Source: Marinifilum fragile JCM 15579 (GTDB lineage Bacteria > Bacteroidota > Bacteroidia > Bacteroidales > Marinifilaceae). From it: DNA of 64,000 bases. Positions 43,637 through 55,017 of this stretch are shown in pieces; within the stretch, counting starts at the first letter, position 1, and every line of letters starts with the position of its first letter. The DNA is taken from positions 1-64,000 of the forward strand of contig NZ_BAZX01000001.1 in NCBI RefSeq assembly GCF_001310955.1, read 5' to 3'. The position numbers and the translations under genes are program-made. The notes beneath the pieces were generated by a model. It worked only from the letters and a program-made list of their open reading frames with translations. It had not been told where the DNA came from and made no database searches.

Positions 43637-45751
43637 ATGGCTAAGAGAGATTTAAAATTTACCAGAAACATTGGTATTATGGCACACATCGACGCCGGTA
43701 AAACAACAACTACCGAGCGTATTCTGTATTATACAGGTGTTTCTCACAAGATTGGTGAGGTTCACGATGGTGCTGCTACAATGGACTGGATGGAGCAAGA
43801 GCAGGAAAGAGGTATTACAATTACTTCTGCTGCTACTACTTGTTACTGGAACTACAATAGCGATAAGTATCAGATCAATATTATTGATACCCCAGGTCAC
43901 GTTGACTTTACTGTAGAGGTAGAGCGTTCTTTGCGTGTTCTTGATGGTGCTGTTGCATGTTTCTGTGCAGTAGGTGGTGTTGAGGCACAATCTGAAACAG
44001 TTTGGAGACAAGCTGATAAGTATAAAGTACCTCGTATGGGTTTTGTAAACAAGATGGACCGTTCAGGTGCTGACTTCTTCAAAGCTGTACGTGAGGTAAA
44101 AGAAAAGTTAGGAGCTAATCCTATTCCAATTCAGATTCCAATCGGATCAGAAGACAGCTTTAAGGGTGTGATCGACTTGATCGCTATGAAAGCTATTGTA
44201 TGGTACGATGATGAGAATGGAACAAACTATACTCTAGAAGAAATTCCAGATCACTTGGTTGCTGATGCTAATGAGTGGAGAGAGAAGTTGGTAGAAGCGG
44301 TAGCAGAGCAAGATGAAGATTTGATGGAGCGTTTCTTCGAAGATCCAGATTCAATTACTGAAGAAGAGATGTTGGCGGTTATCCGTAAAGCAACTATTGC
44401 TATGGAAATCGTTCCTATGCTTTGTGGATCTGCATTTAAAAACAAAGGTGTTCAGCGTTTATTGGATGCAATTATCTCATTTATGCCATCACCACTTGAT
44501 ATCGATGCTATCGTAGGTACTGTTCCAGGTACTGACGAAGAAGTAACACGTAAACCAGATGTTGATGAACCATTGGCAGCTTTAGCATTTAAGATTGCTA
44601 CTGACCCATTCGTAGGTCGTTTGGCATTTACTCGTGTATACTCAGGTTTTATTGATGCTGGTTCATACGTATATAATTCTCGTTCAGGTAATAAAGAGCG
44701 TATTTCTCGTATTTACCAAATGCACTCAAATAAGCAAAATGCTATCGATCGTGTAGAAGCTGGTGATATTTGTGCTTGTGTAGGTTTTAAAGATGTTCGT
44801 ACTGGAGATACACTTTGTCAAAAGGAAACTCCAATCGAGCTTGAATCTATGGATTTCCCAGATCCAGTAATCGGTATCGCTGTTGAGCCATTGACTCAAA
44901 AAGATATTGATAAATTGGGTATGGCTCTTGGTAAATTAGCTGAAGAGGATCCAACATTCCAGGTTAAAACTGACGAAGATTCAGGTCAAACTGTAATCTC
45001 AGGTATGGGTGAGCTTCACTTGGATATTATTATCGACCGTTTGAAACGTGAGTTTAAGGTAGAGTGTAACCAAGGTGCACCTCAGGTTGCTTACAAAGAG
45101 GCTATTACTGCAACTGTTGAACACCGTGAGGTATTCAAAAAGCAGTCTGGTGGACGTGGTAAATTTGCTGATATTCAATTCCGCATTGGACCAGTGGATG
45201 CAGATTTCGAAGGTGAAGGATTGCAGTTTGTTGACGAAATCAAAGGTGGTAACATTCCTAAAGAATACGTTCCATCTGTACAAAAAGGTTTCCAAGAAGC
45301 TATGAAAAATGGTGTGTTGGCAGGTTACACTGTTGATACTTTGAAAGTAACATTGTTTGATGGATCTTTCCACCCTGTTGACTCGGATCAATTGTCTTTC
45401 GAGATGGCTGCTAAGATGGGATTCAAGGCTGCTTGTGCTAAAGCATCTCCAGTGTTGCTTGAGCCAATCATGAAACTTGAAGTTATTACTCCAGAAGAAT
45501 ACATGGGTGATATCATCGGTGACTTGAACAAGCGTCGTGGTCAGGTTGAAGGAATGGAATCTAAGCATGGTGCTCGTGTTGTAAATGCTAAAGTACCTTT
45601 GGCAGAGCAATTCGGTTATGTAACTGTGTTAAGAACATTGTCTTCAGGTCGTGCAAACTCTTCTATGGAATTCGCTCACTTCGCGGAAGTACCTAAAGGT
45701 ATTGCTAAAGAAGTTGTAGAGAATGCAAAGGGTAAAGTTGAATTATTATAA
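43637..45751 (+). CDS. fusA: Elongation factor G
   Basis: GTPase that drives translocation on the ribosome. The 704-residue protein carries the canonical G1 [10 protein letters not shown] (about 17-26), switch I RGITITSA, switch [10 protein letters not shown] with the catalytic His, G4 NKMD, and domains II to V. It is the fully active counterpart of the divergent paralogue at 40062-42218. No tuf gene follows it; rpsJ starts 28 bp later. Confidence 0.98.
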   Translation: MAKRDLKFTRNIGIMAHIDAGKTTTTERILYYTGVSHKIGEVHDGAATMDWMEQEQERGITITSAATTCYWNYNSDKYQINIIDTPGHVDFTVEVERSLRVLDGAVACFCAVGGVEAQSETVWRQADKYKVPRMGFVNKMDRSGADFFKAVREVKEKLGANPIPIQIPIGSEDSFKGVIDLIAMKAIVWYDDENGTNYTLEEIPDHLVADANEWREKLVEAVAEQDEDLMERFFEDPDSITEEEMLAVIRKATIAMEIVPMLCGSAFKNKGVQRLLDAIISFMPSPLDIDAIVGTVPGTDEEVTRKPDVDEPLAALAFKIATDPFVGRLAFTRVYSGFIDAGSYVYNSRSGNKERISRIYQMHSNKQNAIDRVEAGDICACVGFKDVRTGDTLCQKETPIELESMDFPDPVIGIAVEPLTQKDIDKLGMALGKLAEEDPTFQVKTDEDSGQTVISGMGELHLDIIIDRLKREFKVECNQGAPQVAYKEAITATVEHREVFKKQSGGRGKFADIQFRIGPVDADFEGEGLQFVDEIKGGNIPKEYVPSVQKGFQEAMKNGVLAGYTVDTLKVTLFDGSFHPVDSDQLSFEMAAKMGFKAACAKASPVLLEPIMKLEVITPEEYMGDIIGDLNKRRGQVEGMESKHGARVVNAKVPLAEQFGYVTVLRTLSSGRANSSMEFAHFAEVPKGIAKEVVENAKGKVELL

Positions 45752-45779
45752 TTATATCATCGTATAATATCTAAATAAG

Positions 45780-46084
45780 ATGAGCCAAAAAATTAGAATT
45801 AAACTGAAATCTTACGATCACAATTTGGTTGACAAGTCGGCTGAGAAAATCGTAAAGACAGTTAAGGCTACAGGTGCGGTTGTAAGTGGTCCAATTCCAC
45901 TCCAACACACAAAAGAATTTTTACTGTTCTTCGTTCTACTTTCGTGAACAAGAAATCAAGAGAACAGTTTCAACTTTCTTCTTTCAAGCGTTTGATTGAT
46001 ATTTACAGTTCAACTGCAAATACAATTGATGCTTTGATGAAGCTAGAGTTGCCTAGCGGTGTAGAAGTTGAAATTAAAGTTTGA
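45780..46084 (+). CDS. rpsJ: Ribosomal protein S10, frame broken
   Basis: Small-subunit protein and NusG-linked antitermination partner, first gene of the S10 part. Reading from ATG 45780 gives [19 protein letters not shown] and so on to GPIP at residue 40. One T is missing near 45901, and the other frame then continues [20 protein letters not shown] to SGVEVEIKV and TGA at 46084. Restoring one base gives a normal 101-residue S10. As S10 is essential, the break is almost certainly a sequence error. Automatic gene callers would miss this gene. Confidence 0.92.
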
Positions 46085-46123
46085 TAATCTAGTAAGATTT
46101 ATTTTTTAAAAAAGTAAAGAGAA

Positions 46124-46741
46124 ATGCCAGGATTAATTGGAAAAAAAATCGGAATGACTTCCGTTTACAGTGCCGAGGGAAAAAGTATTCCATGCACTGT
46201 CATTGAGGCAGGTCCATGTGTTGTAACCCAGATCAAAACAGTTGAGACTGATGGTTACGAAGCACTTCAGTTGGCTTTTGATGAAAAGAAAGAAAAGCGA
46301 ACAACTAAGGCGCTAGATGGGCACTTTAAAAAGGCAAACACAACTCCTAAGAAAAAACTAGTTGAGTTTTCAGATTTTGAAAACGAATACAAGTTAGGAG
46401 ACATTATCGATGTTGATTTATTCGAAGATACTCCTTATGTGGATGTTACGGGTATTTCAAAAGGTAAAGGTTTCCAGGGTGTTGTAAAACGTCATGGTTT
46501 TGGCGGAGTAGGTGGACAAACACACGGTCAGCATAACCGTTTACGTGCGCCTGGTTCTATTGGTGCTGCATCTTACCCAGCTCGCGTATTTAAAGGCATG
46601 AGAATGGCTGGACGCGACGGTAACAAAACTGTGAAGGTAGAAAACCTTCAAGTTCTTAAGGTTATCAAAGAGAATAACCTATTGTTAGTTAAAGGATCTC
46701 TTCCAGGGTCTAAAGGTTCATACGTAATTATTGAGAAGTAA
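46124..46741 (+). CDS. rplC: Ribosomal protein L3
   Basis: Early-assembly large-subunit protein near the peptidyl-transferase centre. 205 residues, starting [14 protein letters not shown] and containing the conserved [19 protein letters not shown] loop that reaches the active site. Its TAA overlaps the rplD ATG (TAATG). Confidence 0.98.
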   Translation: MPGLIGKKIGMTSVYSAEGKSIPCTVIEAGPCVVTQIKTVETDGYEALQLAFDEKKEKRTTKALDGHFKKANTTPKKKLVEFSDFENEYKLGDIIDVDLFEDTPYVDVTGISKGKGFQGVVKRHGFGGVGGQTHGQHNRLRAPGSIGAASYPARVFKGMRMAGRDGNKTVKVENLQVLKVIKENNLLLVKGSLPGSKGSYVIIEK

Positions 46742-47373
46742 TGGAATTAGCGATTTTAAACACAGCTGGAGAAGATACTGGTAGAAAAATTGAATTAAAT
46801 GATTCAGTTTTTGGCATCGAACCAAATGAGCATGCTATTTACCTAGACGTTAAACAATTTTTGGCGAACCAACGTCAGGGAACTCACAAATCGAAAGAGA
46901 GAGCTGAGATTTCTGGTAGTACTGCCAAACTAAAGAAACAAAAAGGTACTGGTACAGCACGTGCTGGTAGTATCAAGTCACCTGTCTTCAGAGGAGGTGG
47001 ACGCGTATTCGGTCCTCGTCCAAGAAACTACGGTTTCAAATTGAATAAAAAACTGAAGCAATTGGCTCGTAAATCTGCTTTAACGATCAAAGCTCAAAAC
47101 GATGCTTTAATGGTAGTTGAAGACTTCAATTTCGAAGCTCCAAAGACAAAAGAATTTGTTAATATTCAGAATAGCTTGAAAGTAGCTGATAAAAAAGTAC
47201 TTTTAGTTTTATCTGAAGATAATAAAAACATATATTTGTCTTCTCGTAATTTGAAGAATGTTAACGTTGTTCGTGTTTCTGACCTTGCAACTTACGACAT
47301 TATGAAAGCTTCAACTTTGGTGTTTGTAGAAAGTTCTGTAAAAGGACTTGATGAAATGTTTAAACTAAACTAA
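46741..47373 (+). CDS. rplD: Ribosomal protein L4
   Basis: Lines the peptide exit tunnel. 210 residues; the tunnel loop [19 protein letters not shown] is present at about residues 61-79, followed by [13 protein letters not shown]. It overlaps the rplC stop codon by one base, so translation is probably coupled. Confidence 0.98.
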   Translation: MELAILNTAGEDTGRKIELNDSVFGIEPNEHAIYLDVKQFLANQRQGTHKSKERAEISGSTAKLKKQKGTGTARAGSIKSPVFRGGGRVFGPRPRNYGFKLNKKLKQLARKSALTIKAQNDALMVVEDFNFEAPKTKEFVNIQNSLKVADKKVLLVLSEDNKNIYLSSRNLKNVNVVRVSDLATYDIMKASTLVFVESSVKGLDEMFKLN

Positions 47374-47383
47374 GTTTAAAAAA

Positions 47384-47674
47384 ATGGATATTTTAATTAA
47401 GCCAATCGTTACTGAGAAAATGACTGATCAAAGCGAAAAATTCAATCGCTTTGGTTTTGTTGTGGATCGTAGAGCGACAAAGATCGAAATTAAGGCAGCA
47501 GTTGAATCAATGTACAATGTAAAAGTTGCGGCTGTAAATACCATGAATTATCAAGGTAAGAAGAAGAGCCGTTACACTAAAGCAGGTGTAATTGCAGGAA
47601 GAACTGCGTCTTTCAAAAAGGCGATCGTTACTTTAGTTGAAGGTGATAATATAGATTTTTATAGCAATATTTAA
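47384..47674 (+). CDS. rplW: Ribosomal protein L23
   Basis: Exit-site protein that docks SRP and trigger factor. 96 residues, with IKPIVTEKMT at the N-terminus and VAAVNTMNYQGKKK in the loop. Ten bases after rplD. Confidence 0.97.
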   Translation: MDILIKPIVTEKMTDQSEKFNRFGFVVDRRATKIEIKAAVESMYNVKVAAVNTMNYQGKKKSRYTKAGVIAGRTASFKKAIVTLVEGDNIDFYSNI

Positions 47675-47680
47675 TAGAAA

Positions 47681-48505
<825 letters not shown>

Positions 48506-48524
48506 TTTGATTAATTAGATTGTT

Positions 48525-48794
48525 ATGAGTCGTTCATTAAAAAAAGGCCCTTTTATCGATTTCAAATTGGAGAAACGTGTATTGGAGCAAAACGAATCAG
48601 GTAAAAAATCTGTGATTAAAACCTGGTCACGTCGTTCTATGATCTCTCCAGATTTCGTAGGTCACACGATTGCCGTTCACAACGGAAACAAATTCATTCC
48701 TGTTTATGTTACTGAAAACATGGTAGGTCATAAATTAGGTGAATTTGCCCCAACTCGTACTTTTAGAGGACACGCTGATAAGAAGAAAAAATAA
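48525..48794 (+). CDS. rpsS: Ribosomal protein S19
   Basis: Small-subunit head protein. 89 residues, [15 protein letters not shown] start and [20 protein letters not shown] end, as in the family. Confidence 0.98.
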   Translation: MSRSLKKGPFIDFKLEKRVLEQNESGKKSVIKTWSRRSMISPDFVGHTIAVHNGNKFIPVYVTENMVGHKLGEFAPTRTFRGHADKKKK

Positions 48795-48831
48795 GCGGGT
48801 CGTTTTAATTTAACATTTTGAATTTGTAAAA

Positions 48832-49245
48832 ATGGGTGCAAGAAAAAGAATAAGAGCAAACCAAATAAAGGAGGAAAAAAAGAGCAAAGCATTTGCTAGC
48901 TTGAAAAATGTTCCTACTTCGCCTCGAAAAATGAGACTTGTTGCCGATATGGTAAGAGGTATGGAGGTGAACCGAGCTTTAGATGTACTTCGTTTCAGTC
49001 CGAAAGAAGCATCGATTCGCGTAGAAAAACTATTGCTTTCTGCGATTGCTAACTGGCAAGCAAAGAACGAAGGTCAAAGAATTGAGGAAAATGAATTATA
49101 CATCAAAGAAATTTGTGTTGATTCAGCAAGAATCCTTAAACGTCTAAGACCAGCTCCTCAAGGGAGAGCACATAGAATTAGAAAAAGATCAAATCATGTA
49201 ACTATATTATTGGGTAGCAAAACTGCCGATAATACAAAAGAATAG
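48832..49245 (+). CDS. rplV: Ribosomal protein L22
   Basis: Exit-tunnel protein. 137 residues with [14 protein letters not shown] and the tunnel hairpin [21 protein letters not shown] basic N-terminal extension of about 20 residues ([17 protein letters not shown]) is longer than in E. coli and seems usual for Bacteroidota. Confidence 0.97.
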   Translation: MGARKRIRANQIKEEKKSKAFASLKNVPTSPRKMRLVADMVRGMEVNRALDVLRFSPKEASIRVEKLLLSAIANWQAKNEGQRIEENELYIKEICVDSARILKRLRPAPQGRAHRIRKRSNHVTILLGSKTADNTKE

Positions 49246-49250
49246 TTAGA

Positions 49251-49961
49251 ATGGGACAAAAAGTAAATCCAATAGGAAATAGACTAGGAATCATCAGAGG
49301 ATGGGATTCTAACTGGTTTGGCGGAAAAAACTACGGCGATAAGCTTGTTGAAGATACCAAAATTAGAAAGTACCTAAATGCTCGTTTAGCTAAAGCAAGT
49401 ATTTCTAAAATCATTATCGAAAGAACTCTTAAATTAATCACTATCACTATCAACACTGCTCGTCCAGGTATCATTATCGGGAAAGGTGGTCAAGAAGTTG
49501 ACAAGTTGAAAGAAGAGTTGAAGAAGATTACAGATAAGGAAGTACAAATTAATATCTTCGAGATTAAACGTCCAGAAATGGATGCTGTAATCGTTGCTAA
49601 TAATATTGCTCGTCAGATTGAAGGCCGTATCGCCTACAGAAGAGCAATTAAGATGGCTATTGCTTCTACTATGAGAATGGGTGCTGAAGGAATCAAAGTT
49701 CAGATTTCTGGCCGTTTGAATGGAGCGGAAATGGCACGTGCTGAAATGTATAAAGAAGGACGTACCCCACTTCATACCTTAAGAGCTGATATCGATTACT
49801 GTCAAGCTGAAGCTTTGACTACTTACGGTTTGATCGGTATCAAAGTTTGGATCTGTAAAGGTGAAGTTTACGGAAAACGTGATCTTACACCAAATGCTGG
49901 CATGAAAGACAGCCGTGGTCCAAAAGGAAAAGGTGGTTTTAATAGAAGAAAAAAGAAGTAG
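49251..49961 (+). CDS. rpsC: Ribosomal protein S3
   Basis: mRNA-entry protein of the small subunit. 236 residues; the KH domain GXXG-type loop is in [16 protein letters not shown] (about 66-81), followed by [15 protein letters not shown] and a basic tail ([12 protein letters not shown]). It starts 5 bases past rplV. Confidence 0.98.
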   Translation: MGQKVNPIGNRLGIIRGWDSNWFGGKNYGDKLVEDTKIRKYLNARLAKASISKIIIERTLKLITITINTARPGIIIGKGGQEVDKLKEELKKITDKEVQINIFEIKRPEMDAVIVANNIARQIEGRIAYRRAIKMAIASTMRMGAEGIKVQISGRLNGAEMARAEMYKEGRTPLHTLRADIDYCQAEALTTYGLIGIKVWICKGEVYGKRDLTPNAGMKDSRGPKGKGGFNRRKKK

Positions 49962-49987
49962 TCTTTAAATTTTAAAGAATTAGTACG

Positions 49988-50419
49988 ATGTTACAACCAA
50001 AAAGGACAAAATTTAGAAGACAACAAAAGGGAAGAATGAAAGGTAACGCTAATCGCGGTACTGAGTTAGCATTTGGATCTTTTGGGATCAAGTCACTTGA
50101 AGAAAAGTGGATTACTGGTCGTCAAATTGAAGCTGCTCGTGTGGCAGTAACCCGATATATGCAGAGACAAGGTCAAATCTGGATTCGTATTTTCCCAGAT
50201 AAGCCGATCACTAAGAAGCCTGCAGAGGTACGTATGGGTAAGGGTAAGGGTTCTCCAGAAGGATTCGTTGCTCCTGTTTCACCAGGAAGAATGTTATTCG
50301 AATGTGAGGGTGTTCCTTACGAAGTAGCTAAAGAGGCATTGCGTCTTGCAGCTCAAAAATTACCTGTTACTACAAAGTTTGTCGTAAGACGTGATTATGT
50401 TGAAAGTTCAAATGATTAA
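49988..50419 (+). CDS. rplP: Ribosomal protein L16
   Basis: Large-subunit protein near the A site. 143 residues with [18 protein letters not shown] start and [16 protein letters not shown], the conserved loop that includes the hydroxylatable arginine site of other bacteria. Confidence 0.98.
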   Translation: MLQPKRTKFRRQQKGRMKGNANRGTELAFGSFGIKSLEEKWITGRQIEAARVAVTRYMQRQGQIWIRIFPDKPITKKPAEVRMGKGKGSPEGFVAPVSPGRMLFECEGVPYEVAKEALRLAAQKLPVTTKFVVRRDYVESSND

Positions 50420-50421
50420 TC

Positions 50422-50619
50422 ATGAAGAATTCAGAAATTAAAGAGTTAACAACACAGGAAATAGTAGAAAAGTTGGATGCTGAAAGAGCATCATTAACTC
50501 GCTTCAGACTAAATCACGCTATTTCACCTTTGGAAAATCCTTTGCAAATTAAGGAAACGAGACGCAACATTGCCAAATTAATGACAGAGTTACGTCAGAG
50601 ACAATTAACTGAAAAGTAA
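50422..50619 (+). CDS. rpmC: Ribosomal protein L29
   Basis: Two-helix protein at the exit site. 65 residues with LRQRQLTEK at the end and [14 protein letters not shown] in the second helix. Two bases after rplP. Confidence 0.96.
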   Translation: MKNSEIKELTTQEIVEKLDAERASLTRFRLNHAISPLENPLQIKETRRNIAKLMTELRQRQLTEK

Positions 50620-50626
50620 AAAAGTG

Positions 50627-50881
50627 ATGGAAAGAAATCTTAGAAAAGAGCGTATCGGGGTTGTGGTTAGCAACAAAATGGAAAAATCCATTACTGTTGC
50701 AGTTCACACAAAGGAAAAACACCCGATTTACGGTAAATTTGTGAACAAAACCAAAAAATTCACTGCTCACGATGAGGAAAACACCTGTAACGAAGGTGAT
50801 ACCGTAAAAATCATGGAAACCCGACCTTTAAGTAAAAATAAGAGTTGGAGATTAGTGGAAATTATTGAAAGAGCTAAGTAA
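50627..50881 (+). CDS. rpsQ: Ribosomal protein S17
   Basis: Small-subunit OB-fold protein. 84 residues, [20 protein letters not shown] start. A GTG one codon upstream (50624) is also in frame, but the ATG gives the usual N-terminus. The next gene, rplN, starts 2 bp past the stop. Confidence 0.96.
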   Translation: MERNLRKERIGVVVSNKMEKSITVAVHTKEKHPIYGKFVNKTKKFTAHDEENTCNEGDTVKIMETRPLSKNKSWRLVEIIERAK

Positions 50882-50883
50882 TC

Positions 50884-51249
50884 ATGATACAAACAGAAAG
50901 TAGACTATTAGTAGCTGATAACAGTGGAGCAAAGGAAGTACTTTGTATCCGCGTGTTAGGCGGTACCAAAAAACGTTATGCTTCAATTGGAGATAAAATT
51001 GTGGTTACCGTGAAGAACGCTATCGCCGGTTCCGATATGAAAAAAGGAACAGTAACAAAAGCAGTTGTTGTTCGCACCAAAAAAGAGATTAGAAGACAAG
51101 ACGGATCTTATATTCGCTTCGATGATAACGCATGTGTTTTGTTGAACACTGCTGGTGAAATGAGAGGAACCCGTATTTTTGGACCTGTTGCAAGAGAGTT
51201 ACGTGAAACTAACATGAAGATCGTTTCTTTAGCACCAGAAGTTTTATAA
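50884..51249 (+). CDS. rplN: Ribosomal protein L14
   Basis: Interface protein of the large subunit and the binding partner of RsfS (encoded at 4314-4697). 121 residues with [18 protein letters not shown] start and [13 protein letters not shown] near the end. Confidence 0.98.
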   Translation: MIQTESRLLVADNSGAKEVLCIRVLGGTKKRYASIGDKIVVTVKNAIAGSDMKKGTVTKAVVVRTKKEIRRQDGSYIRFDDNACVLLNTAGEMRGTRIFGPVARELRETNMKIVSLAPEVL

Positions 51250-51268
51250 TCTTTGTAAACCTAGAACA

Positions 51269-51586
51269 ATGAAGTTACATATTAAAAAGGGTGATACCGT
51301 TATTGTAAACGCTGGGGAATCAAAAGGACAGGAAGGTAAAGTATTAGAGGTTCTTGTTGACAAGCAACGTGCGATCGTTGAAGGTGTTAACATGATTTCT
51401 AAACACACCAAGCCAAACGCTGAGAATCCTCAAGGTGGTATCGTTAAAAAAGAAGCTCCAATTCACATTTCTAATTTAAATGTGAAAGATCCTTCAACAG
51501 GAAAAGCTACCCGTATCGGTAGAAAAATGGGCGACAACAATAAATTAGTTAGATACTCTAAAAAGTCAGGGGAGGAGATTAAGTAA
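51269..51586 (+). CDS. rplX: Ribosomal protein L24
   Basis: Assembly-initiating large-subunit protein with a KOW motif ([20 protein letters not shown], residues 5-24). 105 residues. The TAA overlaps the rplE ATG. Confidence 0.97.
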   Translation: MKLHIKKGDTVIVNAGESKGQEGKVLEVLVDKQRAIVEGVNMISKHTKPNAENPQGGIVKKEAPIHISNLNVKDPSTGKATRIGRKMGDNNKLVRYSKKSGEEIK

Positions 51587-52140
51587 TGAGCTATATACCG
51601 ACTCTTAAAAAACAGTATGCAGAAGAGATAGTTCCTGCTTTAATGAAGGAATTCGATTACAAAACTGTAATGCAAGCACCTAAATTAACGAAGATAGTAA
51701 TTAACCAAGGTGTTGGTCAGGCAATTGCTGATAAAAAATTACTTGAATTCTCTGTAAACGAATTGACTGCCATTACAGGTCAGAAAGCAGTTCAGACTAT
51801 CTCATCAAAGGATATTTCGAACTTTAAGCTTCGTAAAGGTATGCCAATTGGTACTACAGTTACTCTTCGTCGTGAGCGTATGTACGAATTTCTTGAAAAA
51901 TTAGTTCGTGTTGCTTTACCACGTATTCGTGACTTTAGAGGTATCAAGAGCAAATTAGACGGTAGAGGTAATTATACTTTAGGTATTGAAGAACAAATCA
52001 TTTTCCCTGAGATTGTTTTGGATAGCATTAACAAAATCATGGGTATGAACATTACTTTCGTTACTACTGCTAATACCGACGAAGAAGCTTATGCTCTATT
52101 GAGAGAATTTGGATTACCATTTAAAAATCTAAAAAAATAA
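51586..52140 (+). CDS. rplE: Ribosomal protein L5
   Basis: 5S rRNA-binding protein. 184 residues with [16 protein letters not shown] and [20 protein letters not shown]. Overlaps rplX by one base (TAATG), suggesting coupled translation. Confidence 0.98.
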   Translation: MSYIPTLKKQYAEEIVPALMKEFDYKTVMQAPKLTKIVINQGVGQAIADKKLLEFSVNELTAITGQKAVQTISSKDISNFKLRKGMPIGTTVTLRRERMYEFLEKLVRVALPRIRDFRGIKSKLDGRGNYTLGIEEQIIFPEIVLDSINKIMGMNITFVTTANTDEEAYALLREFGLPFKNLKK

Positions 52141-52144
52141 GACG

Positions 52145-52414
52145 ATGGCTAAAGAATCAATGAAAGCTCGCGAAGTTAAGCGTCAGAAATTAGTTGAAAA
52201 ATACGCAGCTAAAAGAGCTAAACTTAAAGAGGAAGGCGATTACATCGCTCTTAGTCGTTTGCCAAAAAACTCTTCACCTGTTCGTTTACACAACAGATGT
52301 AAGTTAACCGGACGTCCGAAAGGTTACATGAGACAATTCGGAATAAGTCGTATCACTTTCCGTGAAATGGCTTCATCTGGTTTGATCCCAGGAGTAAAAA
52401 AGGCAAGTTGGTAA
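52145..52414 (+). CDS. rpsN: Ribosomal protein S14, zinc-free form
   Basis: Small-subunit head protein. 89 residues, ending [27 protein letters not shown] in type. It is the longer form with only one cysteine ([20 protein letters not shown]) and no CxxC pairs, so it does not bind zinc. Confidence 0.97.
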   Translation: MAKESMKAREVKRQKLVEKYAAKRAKLKEEGDYIALSRLPKNSSPVRLHNRCKLTGRPKGYMRQFGISRITFREMASSGLIPGVKKASW

Positions 52415-52449
52415 TCAAAAATTGCTTATCAGAATATTGTTAAATATTG

Positions 52450-52465
52450 TCCCGAGCAATCGGGA
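52450..52465 (+). promoter_or_regulatory. GCAA-capped hairpin between rpsN and rpsH
   Basis: TCCCGA (52450-52455) pairs with TCGGGA (52460-52465) around a GCAA tetraloop of the GNRA type, in a 72-nt spacer where most neighbours have 2-30 nt. A T-rich stretch follows at a short distance. It might be a partial terminator, an RNA-processing site or a protein-binding site. Confidence 0.4.
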
Positions 52466-52486
52466 TCAATTTAATTTTTTATTATA

Positions 52487-52882
52487 ATGACAGATCCAAT
52501 AGCAGATTTTCTTACACGTTTAAGAAATGCGATCATGGCAAACCACAAAGTGGTTGAAGTGCCAGCATCGAACGTGAAAAAAGAAATGACAAAGATTCTT
52601 AAGGATAAAGGTTATATCCTTAACTACAAATTTGTAGACGATGGACTTCAAGGAGTAATTAAAATTGCTTTGAAATACCATCCTGAAACCAAAATTCCAG
52701 CAATCAAAGATCTTAAGCGTGTATCAAAACCAGGTTTGAGAAAATATTGTGGAGCTTTAGAATTACCTCGCGTACTTAACGGTTTAGGAATTGCGATTCT
52801 TTCTACTTCTCAGGGAGTTATGACCGACAAGGAAGCTCGTCAGAAGCATGTTGGTGGTGAAATATTGTGTTACGTTTATTAA
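52487..52882 (+). CDS. rpsH: Ribosomal protein S8
   Basis: Primary 16S-binding protein and, in E. coli, the repressor of the spc operon. 131 residues, [19 protein letters not shown] start and the GEILCYVY end. The hairpin at 52450-52465 lies 21 bp before the start. Confidence 0.98.
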   Translation: MTDPIADFLTRLRNAIMANHKVVEVPASNVKKEMTKILKDKGYILNYKFVDDGLQGVIKIALKYHPETKIPAIKDLKRVSKPGLRKYCGALELPRVLNGLGIAILSTSQGVMTDKEARQKHVGGEILCYVY

Positions 52883-52898
52883 TTAAGGAGGATTAGAA

Positions 52899-53453
52899 AT
52901 GTCACGAATTGGAAAATTACCTATCAATTTGCCTGCCGGAGTAAGCGTAACGGTAAATAAAGATAATTCAGTAGTTGTTAAAGGACCTAAAGGTGAATTA
53001 ACACAACAAATTAATGCCGAAATCAAAGTTTCTGTAGAAGAAAATACTATCGTTCTTGAACGTCCTTCTGAAGAGAAAAGACACAAAGCAATGCACGGTT
53101 TGTACCGTTCATTAGTGAGCAACATGGTTGTCGGTGTAACTGAAGGTTATAAAATTGAGCAAGAACTAGTGGGTGTTGGTTACCGTGCAACTTCAAATGG
53201 TCAGATTTTGGAATTGGCTCTTGGTTACTCTCACTTAATCCACATGGAAATTGCTCCTGAGGTTAAAGTAACTGCTGTAACTGAAAAGCGTGCTAATCCA
53301 ATTATCACTCTTGAGAGTTGCGATAAGCAATTAGTAGGACAAGTAGCTGCTAAAATCAGATCATTCAGAAAACCTGAGCCATATAAAGGTAAAGGTATTA
53401 AATTTGTTGGAGAACAGCTTAGAAGAAAAGCTGGTAAATCTGCAGGTAAATAA
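52899..53453 (+). CDS. rplF: Ribosomal protein L6
   Basis: Large-subunit protein near the sarcin-ricin loop. 184 residues; two related domains with SRIGKLPINLPAGVSV at the start and KPEPYKGKGIKFVGE near the end. One of the few genes here with a Shine-Dalgarno-like AAGGAGG upstream. Confidence 0.98.
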   Translation: MSRIGKLPINLPAGVSVTVNKDNSVVVKGPKGELTQQINAEIKVSVEENTIVLERPSEEKRHKAMHGLYRSLVSNMVVGVTEGYKIEQELVGVGYRATSNGQILELALGYSHLIHMEIAPEVKVTAVTEKRANPIITLESCDKQLVGQVAAKIRSFRKPEPYKGKGIKFVGEQLRRKAGKSAGK

Positions 53454-53471
53454 TTTCTAAAACAGTAAATT

Positions 53472-53828
53472 ATGGCTTTAACTAAGCAAGAAAGAAGACT
53501 AAGAATTAAAAGAAGAATTCGTAAGTCTGTTTCTGGAACTGCTGAAAGACCAAGAATGTCAGTTTTTCGTTCAAATAAGCAGATTTCAGTACAATTGATC
53601 GATGATCTTTCAGGTAAAACTTTATTAGCGACTAGCTCACTTATTAAAGAAATCGCTGAAAAATCAGTAAATAAAATTGAACAAGCTGAACTAGTAGGAC
53701 AAGCAATTGCTGAAAAAGCAACTGCAGCAGGTATCTCTAGTGTTGTTTTCGATAGAAATGGTTATCTATACCATGGTAGAGTTAAATCATTAGCGGACGC
53801 TGCTCGTAAAGGTGGCCTTAAATTTTAA
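53472..53828 (+). CDS. rplR: Ribosomal protein L18
   Basis: 5S rRNA-binding protein. 118 residues with [25 protein letters not shown]-type N-terminus and [19 protein letters not shown] end. Confidence 0.97.
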   Translation: MALTKQERRLRIKRRIRKSVSGTAERPRMSVFRSNKQISVQLIDDLSGKTLLATSSLIKEIAEKSVNKIEQAELVGQAIAEKATAAGISSVVFDRNGYLYHGRVKSLADAARKGGLKF

Positions 53829-53833
53829 TAATT

Positions 53834-54346
53834 ATGGCAGATATCAAAAACGTTAAGACCAGCGACGCAGAATTGAAAGACAGACTGGTTGCTATTAATC
53901 GTGTTACTAAAGTAACAAAAGGTGGTAGAACTTTTAGTTTCTCTGCAATTGTTGTTGTAGGAAACGAGAATGGATTAGTAGGATGGGGACTTGGTAAAGC
54001 AAACGAGGTTACCACTGCTATTGCAAAAGGAGTAGAGGCTGCTAAGAAAAATTTGATTAAAGTACCTGTTTACAAAGGAACTATTCCTCACGAACAATTA
54101 TCAAGATATGGTGGAGCACAGGTTTTCATTAAGCCTGCTTCTCACGGTACCGGGGTTAAAGCCGGTGGTGCGATGCGTGCCGTATTAGAGAGTGTTGGGG
54201 TAACCGACGTACTTGCTAAATCAAAAGGTTCATCAAACCCTCACAACCTTGTAAAGGCTACTTTCAATGCACTTGCTGAATTGAGAGATGCTCATACAGT
54301 TGCTGAGCACAGAGGTGTTTCATTAGATAAAGTGTTTAACGGATAA
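53834..54346 (+). CDS. rpsE: Ribosomal protein S5
   Basis: Small-subunit protein at the mRNA entry and decoding accuracy site. 170 residues with [20 protein letters not shown] and [20 protein letters not shown]. Confidence 0.98.
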   Translation: MADIKNVKTSDAELKDRLVAINRVTKVTKGGRTFSFSAIVVVGNENGLVGWGLGKANEVTTAIAKGVEAAKKNLIKVPVYKGTIPHEQLSRYGGAQVFIKPASHGTGVKAGGAMRAVLESVGVTDVLAKSKGSSNPHNLVKATFNALAELRDAHTVAEHRGVSLDKVFNG

Positions 54347-54356
54347 TTTAAGGAAA

Positions 54357-54533
54357 ATGGCTAAGATTAAAATTACTCAAATCAAGAGCAAAATCGGTAG
54401 TACCGATCGCCAGAAAAAAACCTTGGAAGCATTAGGTTTGAATAAAATCAATGCTACTGTTGAACATGAAGCTACACCTCAAATTAAAGGTATGGTGGCT
54501 AAAGTACAACACTTGGTTTCCGTAGAAGAATAA
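54357..54533 (+). CDS. rpmD: Ribosomal protein L30
   Basis: A 58-residue large-subunit protein: [20 protein letters not shown] at the start, then [19 protein letters not shown] and a VKHLV-type end ([10 protein letters not shown]). It sits 10 bp after rpsE in the standard position before rplO. Confidence 0.95.
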   Translation: MAKIKITQIKSKIGSTDRQKKTLEALGLNKINATVEHEATPQIKGMVAKVQHLVSVEE

Positions 54534-54562
54534 TCATTGTAAATATTTAGTAATAAATAGAT

Positions 54563-55009
54563 ATGGACTTAAGTAACTTAAAACCCGCTGCAGGATCGAC
54601 TAAATCTAGAAAGAGAATCGGTCGTGGTCAAGGATCAGGTAAAGGCGGTACCTCAACAAGAGGACATAAAGGTGCGAAGTCAAGATCTGGATACTCTAAA
54701 AAAGTTGGTTTCGAAGGGGGTCAAATGCCTTTGCAACGTAGAGTTCCTAAGTTTGGATTTAAGAACATCAACAGAAAAGAATACAAAGCTATTAATGTTG
54801 AAGTTTTACAAGCCTTGGCAGAAAAGAATAACATTACTGTTATCGACGTAGAAGTTTTAGTAAATGCTGGTTTAGCATCAAAGAACGATAATGTTAAGAT
54901 TTTAGGTAATGGAACAGTTACTGCTAAGTTAGAAGTAAAAGCTCATGCATTCTCGAAATCTGCTCAAGCAGCGATTGAAGCAGTAGAAGGAACAGTTGTT
55001 AAATTGTAA
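54563..55009 (+). CDS. rplO: Ribosomal protein L15
   Basis: Late-assembly large-subunit protein. 148 residues, [20 protein letters not shown] start with the Gly/Arg-rich [16 protein letters not shown] segment and [17 protein letters not shown]. Confidence 0.98.
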   Translation: MDLSNLKPAAGSTKSRKRIGRGQGSGKGGTSTRGHKGAKSRSGYSKKVGFEGGQMPLQRRVPKFGFKNINRKEYKAINVEVLQALAEKNNITVIDVEVLVNAGLASKNDNVKILGNGTVTAKLEVKAHAFSKSAQAAIEAVEGTVVKL

Positions 55010-55017
55010 GATTAAAT

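Noticed and set aside
44999-45610. A 203-codon open frame on the minus strand inside fusA
   Set aside because: It lies wholly opposite a strongly conserved gene, has low-complexity Ser/Phe-rich sequence and no promoter or start signal; it is a shadow of fusA codon usage.
45752-45779. Missing tuf gene between fusA and rpsJ
   Set aside because: The order fusA-rpsJ without tuf is seen in other Bacteroidota; tuf is normally elsewhere, so it is not a deletion.
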